Of a DNA stretch of 15,168 bases, positions 5,324 through 11,352 are shown piece by piece. Numbering within the stretch: position 1 is the first letter of the stretch; each line of letters starts with the position of its first letter. The DNA is from Phycisphaerales bacterium UBA1161. Lineage in GTDB: Bacteria > Planctomycetota > Phycisphaerae > Tepidisphaerales > Tepidisphaeraceae. The stretch spans positions 1-15,168 of the forward strand of contig DBZL01000063.1 of assembly GCA_002311745.1 (NCBI GenBank). The letters are read 5' to 3'. The notes under the pieces were generated by a model that was given only the letters and a program-made list of their open reading frames with translations, had not been told where the DNA came from and ran no database searches. The translations under genes were made by a program, and so were the position numbers.

Positions 5324-6238
5324 TTAATTCGATACGCCCAGGCGGCCGGTGCTCAGGTAGGCTTCGATGCCGCGGGTGAGATTGAACTGCGGGTCGTAGG
5401 AGAGGCAGCGGCGGGATTCGGTCAGGTCGGCTTCGGTCCAGTCCTGGGTGAAGGTGTAGGGGTTGGTGAAATAATCCGGCTGCAAATCGGTCTTGAGGGC
5501 GCGGTTCAGCTCGGCTACGACCTGGTTGAAGGTGTAGGAAGCGCCGCTGCCGACGTTGAAGATTCCGCTGCGAGTGCTGTTGAGCGCTTTGAGGTTGGCC
5601 TGGACGACGTCGTCGATGTAGACGAAATCGCGGCGCTGCTGGCCGGCGGTGAAGATGCGCGGGCGCTTGCCCGAGCGGATCTGCTTGGCCAGTTGGTGAA
5701 TCATGCTGGCGAATTTTCCCTTGTGGTCCTCGCCAGGGCCGTAGACGTTGAAATATCGCAAGCCAACGATGGGATTCTTCAGCTTCTGGCGGTAGTGGTC
5801 GGCCAAGCGCTCCATGGCGAGCTTGGAATAAGCGTAGGCGTTCATGGGCCAAGGGGCGGTCGATTCCTTCATGGGGGCGGGGACTTGGCCGTAGACGCTG
5901 GCGCTGCCTGCGAAGACGACGATGCTGTTCCAGTCGCGGGCCAGGTCCAGAACGTTGCGGAAGCCTTCGAGGTTGTTGAACATCATGCGCTGCTGATCGG
6001 TGATGGTGGTATCGGTGATGGAGGCTTGATGAAAGATGGCGGCGCAGGGTTCGAGGCGTCGCAAGGGGGCAAGGTCGGCGGACAAGTCGAGGGTCAGGAC
6101 GTCGCCGTGGAAATCAACGAGGTTGGTCCAATGGGCGGAGGAAAAATCATCGACGACGATGATTTCGTGTTGTGCGGCAAGGAGGCGGGCCAGGTTTGAG
6201 CCGATGAACCCCGCCCCGCCGGTGACCAAGATTCTCAC
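5324..6238 (-). CDS. hldD: ADP-glyceromanno-heptose 6-epimerase type SDR protein (HldD-like)
   Basis: An extended short-chain dehydrogenase of 304 residues, close to the usual length of HldD, which converts ADP-D-glycero- to ADP-L-glycero-D-manno-heptose for LPS core synthesis in the cytosol. Seen in the sequence: NAD(P)-binding GGAGFIG (7-13), GSASVYG (111-117) holding the catalytic Ser/Thr region, and the Y135-x-x-x-K139 catalytic pair in YAYSK. The HldD-typical blocks YFNVYGPGEDHKG and QQRRDFVYIDDV are also present. The HKG and RRDFVY blocks are what separate this from generic UDP-sugar epimerases. The start is GTG 6238, with GGAGG six bases upstream; an ATG further out (6304) adds a tail that no family member needs. 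It is the last minus-strand gene of the surface-sugar cluster and is separated from it by a 365-base gap, so it may have its own promoter. A related NDP-heptose epimerase is possible. Confidence 0.8.
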   Translation of the reverse strand: MRILVTGGAGFIGSNLARLLAAQHEIIVVDDFSSAHWTNLVDFHGDVLTLDLSADLAPLRRLEPCAAIFHQASITDTTITDQQRMMFNNLEGFRNVLDLARDWNSIVVFAGSASVYGQVPAPMKESTAPWPMNAYAYSKLAMERLADHYRQKLKNPIVGLRYFNVYGPGEDHKGKFASMIHQLAKQIRSGKRPRIFTAGQQRRDFVYIDDVVQANLKALNSTRSGIFNVGSGASYTFNQVVAELNRALKTDLQPDYFTNPYTFTQDWTEADLTESRRCLSYDPQFNLTRGIEAYLSTGRLGVSN

Positions 6239-6244
6239 GTTCGA

Positions 6245-6249
6245 CCTCC
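6245..6249 (-). promoter_or_regulatory. Ribosome site fixing the GTG start of hldD
   Basis: GGAGG on the minus strand lies six bases before GTG 6238. It decides for this start over the upstream in-frame ATG at 6304, because the Rossmann GGAGFIG loop then begins at residue 7 as expected. Confidence 0.75.
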
Positions 6250-6520
6250 GGTCAAAATCGCACCATGGCCGCGACAAAGCGGCCATTTTGTCGCCTCGCG
6301 GCAATGATCCACGGCCGCCACAGAATTAGCAATGCCAGGCGCCATCGGTTCATAAGACCTTCGCCATGAGGCAATTAATCGACGCCGCCGGAGGGATCGC
6401 TCGAGCAATGCGGCCCGCCGGAATGCGGCGGCACATCGCTTGCCCAACTGAATCTTGCCTCTGTTTTGGCATAGGCCTATTGCGAACGGAGGCGTGAAAA
6501 TTTAGCCCATTCTTCCCCCG

Positions 6521-6605
6521 ATGTGAAGGGTGCTTCGCCTCCAACAATCCGAAGCATCTTTCGTCAGCCCCATTCGAAGCCGACCTTGCCCGGGTCGGCT
6601 TTTTT
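6521..6605 (+). ncRNA. Candidate small RNA: 13-bp hairpin plus terminator
   Basis: Bases 6525-6537 pair with 6550-6562 over 13 consecutive positions, two of them G-U, around a 12-base loop CCTCCAACAATC. Fourteen bases later a canonical intrinsic terminator begins. No plus-strand gene lies between 6239 and 6600, so the terminator needs another transcript to end. The loop opens with CCTCC (6538-6542), the complement of a GGAGG Shine-Dalgarno sequence. Upstream, GGAGGCG (6488-6494) could pair with CGCCTCC (6536-6542) and compete with the hairpin. The 5' end is not known; a weak promoter-like pair (TTGCCT 6455-6460, TATTGC 6478-6483, 17-base spacing) would start near 6490. Everything except the folding is inference. 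The rest of the gap 6239-6520 shows no gene. Confidence 0.4.
6577..6605 (+). terminator. Intrinsic terminator, plus-strand orientation
   Basis: AAGCCGACC (6577-6585) and GGTCGGCTT (6593-6601) form a perfect 9-bp stem with a seven-base loop, and a run of six T (6600-6605) ends the element. On the minus strand the hairpin is followed by TTCGAATG, which is a poor terminator for the lipoprotein gene whose stop is at 6604, so the main direction is plus. Confidence 0.75.
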
Positions 6606-6960
6606 AATGCGCGGATGGGAAGACCAATTCGTCGCCGTCGCGAAGGACGAAGTTTTGCTTCTCGTCCATGAGTTTTCCATCGGAGTTAAGTTGGATGAGC
6701 TGGCGGGTCTTGCCCTCAGGTGAACGGCGTATGAGGACGAGAGTCAGCGGGCCGCGGTGCGAGGGATGGAATTGGCCGGCCAGGACGGTGGATACCGTGT
6801 CGCCGGGATGAAGGGCGTGGCGGCCGGGCTGGGGGACGTCGCCGCTGAGAAGGTAATGACCGCCGATGGCGTCCGGTGGATTCTGATCCGATGACTGAGT
6901 TGACTGGCAGGCGCACAGCAGTCCCGCCACAAGCAGGCAGGCAATGCATCGCATCCACAT
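6604..6960 (-). CDS. Lipoprotein with SLBB-like domain, polysaccharide export related
   Basis: A 118-residue predicted lipoprotein. The N-terminus WMRCIACLLVAGLLCAC is a lipoprotein signal with modified cysteine at residue 18 (LCAC). The rest resembles one SLBB (soluble ligand-binding beta-grasp) domain: YLLSGDVPQPGRHALHPGDTV, then LVLIRRSPEGKTRQLIQLN, and the closing NFVLRDGDELVFP. SLBB domains are found in Wza-type outer-membrane polysaccharide exporters, which also carry a poly-export domain that is missing here. The ATG at 6960 is preceded by GAGG at six bases. It lies 39 bases after rmlD in the same direction, so it probably shares that transcript. I infer a role at the envelope in handling the rhamnose-containing polymer. 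The stop codon touches the T run of the terminator on the opposite strand. Confidence 0.7.
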   Translation of the reverse strand: MWMRCIACLLVAGLLCACQSTQSSDQNPPDAIGGHYLLSGDVPQPGRHALHPGDTVSTVLAGQFHPSHRGPLTLVLIRRSPEGKTRQLIQLNSDGKLMDEKQNFVLRDGDELVFPSAH

Positions 6961-6999
6961 GGAGATCCTCGCGAGGCGAATGTCGGGCCTCGATTATAC

Positions 7000-7893
7000 C
7001 TAGAAGCCGTTGGCCTGCACGGCTTGGCGGAAGTCGGCCAGGGCGGCCGGCCAGGGGCGCATGGTGTGGCCGGTCTGGCGGGTGAACGGCTCGATGTCAA
7101 GAACGCTGTAAGCCGGACGGATCGCAGAATTGGGCCGCATTTGTTTCCACTGCTGGGAACCGAGCGGCGCAAGCTCGGCCTTAATGCCAAATTCCGCCAG
7201 CGTTGCCTTGGCGAAGTCGAACCAGGTAGTCTGGCCGGCGTTGGTGACGTGCCAAATGCCGCGGGCGCCGCTGTCCAGAATCGCCAAAATGGCCTGGGCC
7301 AAATCCGGGGCATAGGTGGGTGAGCCGGTTTGATCGTTCACGACGTACAGAGGCTTGCCGGCCTGGGCCGCCTGGACGATCGTGCGCGGGAAATTGGTCC
7401 CGTACCGGCCGTAAAGCCAGGCGGTGCGCACGATCAGCCAGTGCTGCGGCGCATTTTTCTTGAGCTCGGTTTCGCCCAGCAATTTGGACCGGCCGTAGGC
7501 GCTGAGGGGATTCACCGGATCGTCCGCGCGATAGGGTCGGCGCAGGGAGCCGTCGAAGACGAAATCGGTGCTGATGTGCAAGAGGACGGCGCCGTTGGAA
7601 CGGCACAGGACGGCGATAGTGCCCACGGCACGACCGTTGATGTCATCGGCCTTCTGCGATTCCCGTTCGCACAGGTCCACGTTGGTATGAGCGGCGCAAT
7701 TCAACACCAGCGTGGGCCGGGAGCGATCGAACACGGCGGACAAGGCCGCCTGATCGCAAATATCCAATTGGGCGAGCGTGGGGCAGTTGGGCTGATGGCC
7801 CCGGCGGGAAAGTGCGTCGACCACGGCATGGCCGAGCATGCCTTCGCTGCCTAGCAGCAGAATCGATCGATACAGATCGTTAGCGGCCGGCAT
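7000..7893 (-). CDS. rmlD: dTDP-4-dehydrorhamnose reductase
   Basis: RmlD catalyses the last step of dTDP-L-rhamnose synthesis, the NAD(P)H-dependent reduction of dTDP-4-dehydro-L-rhamnose in the cytosol. The 297-residue protein shows the N-terminal loop GSEGMLG (15-21), STDFVFDG (108-115), the catalytic Y133-x-x-x-K137 in AYGRSK, RTAWLYG, and DQTGSPTY, all standard for the family. The chosen ATG 7893 overlaps the rmlB stop by 14 bases, pointing to translational coupling; an in-frame extension upstream to 7995 lies inside rmlB and is rejected. The gene sits between rmlB and the SLBB lipoprotein. RmlC, which makes its substrate, is not in the window. Confidence 0.92.
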   Translation of the reverse strand: MPAANDLYRSILLLGSEGMLGHAVVDALSRRGHQPNCPTLAQLDICDQAALSAVFDRSRPTLVLNCAAHTNVDLCERESQKADDINGRAVGTIAVLCRSNGAVLLHISTDFVFDGSLRRPYRADDPVNPLSAYGRSKLLGETELKKNAPQHWLIVRTAWLYGRYGTNFPRTIVQAAQAGKPLYVVNDQTGSPTYAPDLAQAILAILDSGARGIWHVTNAGQTTWFDFAKATLAEFGIKAELAPLGSQQWKQMRPNSAIRPAYSVLDIEPFTRQTGHTMRPWPAALADFRQAVQANGF

Positions 7894-8902
7894 ATTGCAT
7901 TTCGTAATACTTGAGATACTCGCCGCTCTTGACGGCCCGCCACCACGGCTCGTTCTTGCGATACCAGTCGATGGTGGCGCGGATGGCCTGGTCAAAGGGG
8001 TGGCGCGGGGACCAGCCGAGCTGTTGCTGGATTTTGGAGGCGTCGATGGCGTAGCGGCGGTCGTGGCCGGGCCGGTCCTTCACATATTGCACGCTCTGGT
8101 CCCAGTCCTTGCCCATCTCCCGCAGGACGGTTTCGGTGATCCGGCGGTTGGGAATCTCGTTGTTTCCGCCGATGTTGTACAGCTCGCCGGGGGCGGCCTT
8201 GGTCAGCACCGTCCACAGGGCGTCGCAATGGTCCTCGACGTACAGCCAATCGCGGACGTTCATGCCGTCGCCGTAGAGCGGAACCTTTTTGCCCTCGATC
8301 AAGTTGGTCACGAACAGGGAGATCAGTTTTTCCGGGAACTGGTACGGCCCGTAATTGTTGCTGCAGCGCGTGATCAGCACGGGCATTTGAAACGTGTGGA
8401 AATAGGCGCGCACCAGGCAGTCGGCGGCGGCCTTGCTAGCGCTGTAGGGGCTGTTGGGCTGCAGCGGCGTTTGCTCGGTGAACTTGATGTCGGGTTTGTC
8501 CTCGGGCAGGGAGCCGTAGACCTCATCGGTGCTGACCTGAAGGAATCTTTGCACGCCCTTGGCGCGAGCGATGTCCAGCAGGACCTGGGTGCCCATGACG
8601 TTGGTGTGCACGAACGGCGCCGAGGAAAGTATGGAGCGATCCACGTGGCTCTCGGCGGCGAAGTGGACGACGTGCGTGACGTGGTGGCGGTCCCAGGCGT
8701 CGGCAACGGCATCGGCATCGCAGATGTCGCCGCGGATGAAAACGACCTGGGGGCCGAGCAGGTCCTGGAGGTTGGCCAGATTGCCGGCGTAGGTGAGCTT
8801 GTCGAAGGCGACGATTTTGACGTCCTGGCCGCCGCGGACGAGGAAGCGGACGAAATTGGAGCCGATGAATCCAGCAGCGCCTGTGACGAGGAGTGTAATC
8901 AT
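7880..8902 (-). CDS. rmlB: dTDP-glucose 4,6-dehydratase
   Basis: RmlB converts dTDP-D-glucose to dTDP-4-dehydro-6-deoxy-D-glucose, the second step of dTDP-rhamnose synthesis, using bound NAD+. The 340-residue protein has the NAD loop GAAGFIG (8-14), HFAAESHVDRS (80-90), and the dehydratase signature STDEVYG (124-130) with the catalytic Asp-Glu pair at 126-127. It also has Y153-x-x-x-K157 (YSASK), RCSNNYGPYQFPEKLI, and the GDGMNVRDWLYVEDH block. These are diagnostic for dTDP-glucose rather than UDP- or GDP-sugar dehydratases. The length is normal. The ATG at 8902 lies 26 bases after the small TA-like gene, with no obvious ribosome site of its own. It overlaps rmlD at its 3' end. Confidence 0.95.
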   Translation of the reverse strand: MITLLVTGAAGFIGSNFVRFLVRGGQDVKIVAFDKLTYAGNLANLQDLLGPQVVFIRGDICDADAVADAWDRHHVTHVVHFAAESHVDRSILSSAPFVHTNVMGTQVLLDIARAKGVQRFLQVSTDEVYGSLPEDKPDIKFTEQTPLQPNSPYSASKAAADCLVRAYFHTFQMPVLITRCSNNYGPYQFPEKLISLFVTNLIEGKKVPLYGDGMNVRDWLYVEDHCDALWTVLTKAAPGELYNIGGNNEIPNRRITETVLREMGKDWDQSVQYVKDRPGHDRRYAIDASKIQQQLGWSPRHPFDQAIRATIDWYRKNEPWWRAVKSGEYLKYYEMQYAGR

Positions 8903-8928
8903 GAGAAGGTATGTTTCGAGTTGATCCT

Positions 8929-9144
8929 TCAGGCCGCGTTGACCGGGGTCAGACGATAAATGCGGGCCAACTTGGACGCGGCGGCAACGTCGCCGCGGCG
9001 CAACGCGCTGCGGACGTCATCGAGTCTTCGGGCATCAGCGACCGAAAGATACGGCGCCCACGCGTCGCTGGACTCGATCAATTCCACGTCAACCTCAGCA
9101 AGGTACTGGCCTTCATGGACCAACTTTTGTCGTTGCGTCGGCAT
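8929..9144 (-). CDS. Small protein paired with DUF4258, possible antitoxin
   Basis: A 71-residue acidic-to-mixed protein. Its pattern (QKLVHEGQYLAEVDVELIE, WAPYLSVADARRLDDVRSAL, RRGDVAAASKLARIYRLTP) I associate with short partners of DUF4258 genes, often annotated as hypothetical. A beta-strand start followed by two helices would suit an antitoxin, but there is no recognisable DNA-binding fold. Its ATG overlaps the DUF4258 stop by one base (TAATG), so the two are translationally coupled. If this is a toxin-antitoxin pair, the toxin gene comes first, the reverse of the common order. The function is inferred only from arrangement. Confidence 0.6.
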   Translation of the reverse strand: MPTQRQKLVHEGQYLAEVDVELIESSDAWAPYLSVADARRLDDVRSALRRGDVAAASKLARIYRLTPVNAA

Positions 9145-9464
9145 TAACGTCTCCGCAGAAAGTCAACATCCCACCTGCGCGGGTCGGGACGATACGCTGT
9201 CACGAGGACGGCCGGCTCGGATGCGCCTGCCGGAATACCCCATACCGCATGGATCGCTGCGCCCGAGGCATCTTTTTGCAGCACCAATACGCACGGCCCC
9301 TTCGGATAATCAGGATAATCCTCCACCACAAGAGCCCCTTCCAGGCCATGAAGCACTTGGGCGACAAACAGTCCGTCGGCCGCCAGTTCATTATATCCGT
9401 GCTCCGATATCCGAATCTTACCTTTGGCGGCTAGAATTTGGACTCGCTGCAAGGTCGTATTCAT
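9144..9464 (-). CDS. DUF4258 domain protein, possible toxin
   Basis: A 106-residue protein. Residues 14-32 (KGKIRISEHGYNELAADGL) followed by VAQVLHGLEGALVVEDYPDYPKG fit the DUF4258 pattern, in which a conserved S-x-H-A/G near the N-terminus is followed by an induced-helix and strand core. The family is distantly RelE-like and commonly treated as a toxin candidate. CVLVLQKDASGAAIHAVWGI and VLVTAYRPDPRRWDVDF complete a compact alpha/beta fold ending in a basic RRR. The start at 9464 lies 12 bases after the rmlA stop. With the next small gene it forms a two-gene unit placed inside the rhamnose operon, between rmlA and rmlB. No toxicity is shown by sequence alone; it could also be a DNA or RNA binding accessory. 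Confidence 0.65.
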   Translation of the reverse strand: MNTTLQRVQILAAKGKIRISEHGYNELAADGLFVAQVLHGLEGALVVEDYPDYPKGPCVLVLQKDASGAAIHAVWGIPAGASEPAVLVTAYRPDPRRWDVDFLRRR

Positions 9465-9476
9465 GCGGGGTCGTTC

Positions 9477-10214
9477 TCATTTTGATTCTTTATTGGCGCC
9501 GTTTTGGGCGACGGTGTTGCAGGCCTTGAGATAAAAGTCGATGTTTTCACCGGCGTCGGACCAGAAGCCGTCGATTTTGTCGTAGGTCATCTCGCCCCGC
9601 TCGATGTAGGCGTTGTTCACATCGGTGATCTCCAACTCGTTCCGGGCCGAGGGCTTCAGGGTGCGAACGATGTCGAAGACCTGGTTGTCGTAAAAATAGA
9701 TGCCGATGACGGCCCAATTGCTCTTGGGCTCTTTGGGCTTTTCGACGATGCGTACGACTTTCTGGCCGTCCATTTCGGCCACGCCGTAGGCGCGAGGATT
9801 TTCCACCTGAGCCAGGAGGATTTTGGCGCCCTGACCCTGATGGCGGAATTTTCGGCACGCTTCCTTGATGGTGTATTCCAGGATGTTGTCGCCGAGGATC
9901 AGGCAGATGCTGTCGCCGGCGACAAAGTGCTCGGCCAGGCCCAGGGCCTGGGCGATGCCGCCGGCGCCTTCCTGGTAGGTGTAGTTGAGATTCTTGAGGC
10001 CAAAATCGCGGCCGTTGCCCAGCAGGCGGATGAAATCGCCGCTGTTGTTGCCGCCGGTGACCAGCAATACCTCCTCGATGCCGGCCTTGGCCATGCACTC
10101 CAAGGGGTAGTAGATCATCGGCTTGTTGTAAACCGGCAGCAGGTGCTTGTTGGTGACCTTGGTCAGGGGCAACATTCGCGACCCCGTCCCGCCGGCAAGA
10201 ATGACGCCTTTCAT
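9477..10214 (-). CDS. rmlA: Glucose-1-phosphate thymidylyltransferase, short form
   Basis: RmlA joins dTTP and glucose-1-phosphate to make dTDP-glucose, the entry step to dTDP-rhamnose. Seen in the 245-residue protein: the nucleotide-binding GGTGSRMLPLT (8-18), KHLLPVYNKPMIYYPLE (23-39), GGIAQAL (85-91), and the metal-binding LGDN with D109. AYGVAEMDG, VEKPKEPKSNWAVIGIYFYD and EITDVNNAYIERG follow. The start at ATG 10214 has GAGG five bases upstream; an in-frame extension to 10295 is translated heptamer repeat and is rejected. Classical RmlA has about 290 residues with a C-terminal allosteric region. This one ends about 45 residues sooner, like the known short group, so feedback control by dTDP-rhamnose may differ. 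It is the first rhamnose gene of the minus-strand cluster. Confidence 0.9.
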   Translation of the reverse strand: MKGVILAGGTGSRMLPLTKVTNKHLLPVYNKPMIYYPLECMAKAGIEEVLLVTGGNNSGDFIRLLGNGRDFGLKNLNYTYQEGAGGIAQALGLAEHFVAGDSICLILGDNILEYTIKEACRKFRHQGQGAKILLAQVENPRAYGVAEMDGQKVVRIVEKPKEPKSNWAVIGIYFYDNQVFDIVRTLKPSARNELEITDVNNAYIERGEMTYDKIDGFWSDAGENIDFYLKACNTVAQNGANKESK

Positions 10215-10233
10215 GGATACCTCAACAACAGAA

Positions 10234-10296
10234 GTTGCTAGTTGCTGGTTGCTAGTTGCTAGTTGAAGAGCGAGGCTTTGTCTAGCAACTTGCAAC
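10234..10296. repeat. Heptamer array GTTGCTA with inverted partner
   Basis: Four tandem 7-base units (GTTGCTA, GTTGCTG, GTTGCTA, GTTGCTA) fill 10234-10261. After about 20 bases two inverted units follow, TAGCAAC (10283-10289) and TTGCAAC (10290-10296). The array occupies the whole space between the ispH stop and the rmlA ribosome site. Its layout is the same as the octamer array after ssrA although the unit is unrelated. Confidence 0.75.
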
Positions 10297-10301
10297 TCGC
10301 T

Positions 10302-11243
10302 TTAACCGACCACGGCGAGGCTGCGGACGGATTTGGGCAGCTCGAAGGAGATGCTCTCTTCCAAAAGCGTGCGGGTTTCGACGACGCCGCCGAAATCGCG
10401 CTTCAGGCGGTCGACCAGATCGCTGACCAAATGCTCAGGCGCCGATGCCCCGGCGGTGACGAGCACGGCCTGTTTGTTGTCGAACCAATCAGTCTGCAGC
10501 TCGCTTTCATCGTCGATGAGGTAAGCCGGCTTGCCGGCTTCCAGGGAGCGCTCGACCAACCGCTGGCTGTTGGAGCTGTTTTTGCTTCCGATCACCAGGA
10601 CCAAGTCCACCTGGGGGCTGAGGAGGGTAACGGCGTTTTGGCGATTGGTGGTGGCGTAACAGATGTCATCCTTGGCCGGATAGCGAATGTTGGGGAAGCG
10701 GGCCTTCAGAGCATCGATGACGCGTTGGGCATCGGAGACGCTGAGGGTCGTCTGGGTGACGTAGGCCAGGCGGTTGGGGTTGGGCACGTTGAGGCGCTGC
10801 ACCTCCTCGGGCGTTTCGATGACGATGATGGAGTCGGGCGCTTCGCCGACGGTGCCGATAGCCTCATCATGCTGGCGATGGCCGATGAAGAGGATGGTGT
10901 AGCCGTCACGGACGTAGCGCAGGACTTCCATGTGGACCTTGGTGACCAGGGGGCAGGTGGCGTCGACCTCGACGAGGCGGCGTAATTTGGCCTGTCGGCG
11001 GAGCTCGGGGGAGATGCCGTGGGCGCTGTAGACGACTAGTCCGCCCTCGGGGACTTCGCGGATGTCGTCGACGAAGGTGACGCCGCGGACGCGAAAGCCG
11101 TCGACCACGTGGCGGTTGTGCACGATCTCGTGGTAGACGTAGACCGGGGGGCCCTTGAGGGCCAGGACCTGATTGACGGTCTCGATGGCCATGTTGACCC
11201 CGGCACAAAACCCGCGCGGATTGGCAAGGATGATTTTGAGCAT
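10302..11243 (-). CDS. ispH: 4-hydroxy-3-methylbut-2-enyl diphosphate reductase
   Basis: IspH (LytB) is the last enzyme of the MEP isoprenoid pathway, reducing HMBPP to IPP and DMAPP with an iron-sulfur cluster. All three cluster cysteines are present: C13 in PRGFCAGV, C97 in DATCPLV and C195 in DDICYATTNRQ. Substrate-binding H42, H75 (SAHG) and H125 are present, and the catalytic glutamate is E127 in HDEA. The length of 313 is normal. ATG 11243 is the only sensible start, since the PRGFC motif begins at residue 9. No strong ribosome site is visible. The gene is divergent from the DUF1015 operon and may lead the minus-strand cluster, though the heptamer array separates it from rmlA. Isoprenoids supply the lipid carrier for surface polysaccharides, but the neighbourhood could be incidental. 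Confidence 0.95.
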   Translation of the reverse strand: MLKIILANPRGFCAGVNMAIETVNQVLALKGPPVYVYHEIVHNRHVVDGFRVRGVTFVDDIREVPEGGLVVYSAHGISPELRRQAKLRRLVEVDATCPLVTKVHMEVLRYVRDGYTILFIGHRQHDEAIGTVGEAPDSIIVIETPEEVQRLNVPNPNRLAYVTQTTLSVSDAQRVIDALKARFPNIRYPAKDDICYATTNRQNAVTLLSPQVDLVLVIGSKNSSNSQRLVERSLEAGKPAYLIDDESELQTDWFDNKQAVLVTAGASAPEHLVSDLVDRLKRDFGGVVETRTLLEESISFELPKSVRSLAVVG

Positions 11244-11299
11244 GCTTCGGCCGCCAATCCTATCGGACAGAAAGGGGACAGTCCAACCCCTCCCCCCGC

Positions 11300-11327
11300 T
11301 TGATCTTTGGCCCCGGCGTCTTATTCT
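11300..11327 (+). promoter_or_regulatory. Candidate promoter of the DUF1015-M16 operon
   Basis: TTGATC (11300-11305) and TATTCT (11322-11327), each four of six to consensus, are 16 bases apart. They would give a leader of about 20 bases containing the AGGAG site. Visual match only. Confidence 0.3.
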
Positions 11328-11341
11328 TCCGGCGGTTGATC

Positions 11342-11346
11342 AGGAG
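11342..11346 (+). promoter_or_regulatory. Ribosome site fixing the GTG start of the DUF1015 gene
   Basis: AGGAG lies six bases before GTG 11353. The frame is open back to 11173, but that part overlaps ispH on the other strand and has no DUF1015 similarity, so this site decides the start. Confidence 0.75.
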
Positions 11347-11352
11347 CGATAC

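Noticed and set aside
7838..8959. 373-residue plus-strand frame opposite rmlB
   Set aside because: Shadow of the GC-rich rmlB codons. The minus-strand protein has every catalytic motif, while the plus-strand one is a run of Ala, Gly, Val and Asp without motifs.
10215..10295. Extended N-terminus of RmlA
   Set aside because: The extra residues (LATSNQQLATS) are translated heptamer repeats. The family starts at MKGVILAGG, with GAGG upstream.
11173..11352. Extended N-terminus of the DUF1015 protein
   Set aside because: It overlaps ispH on the other strand and lacks family similarity. AGGAG before GTG 11353 marks the start.
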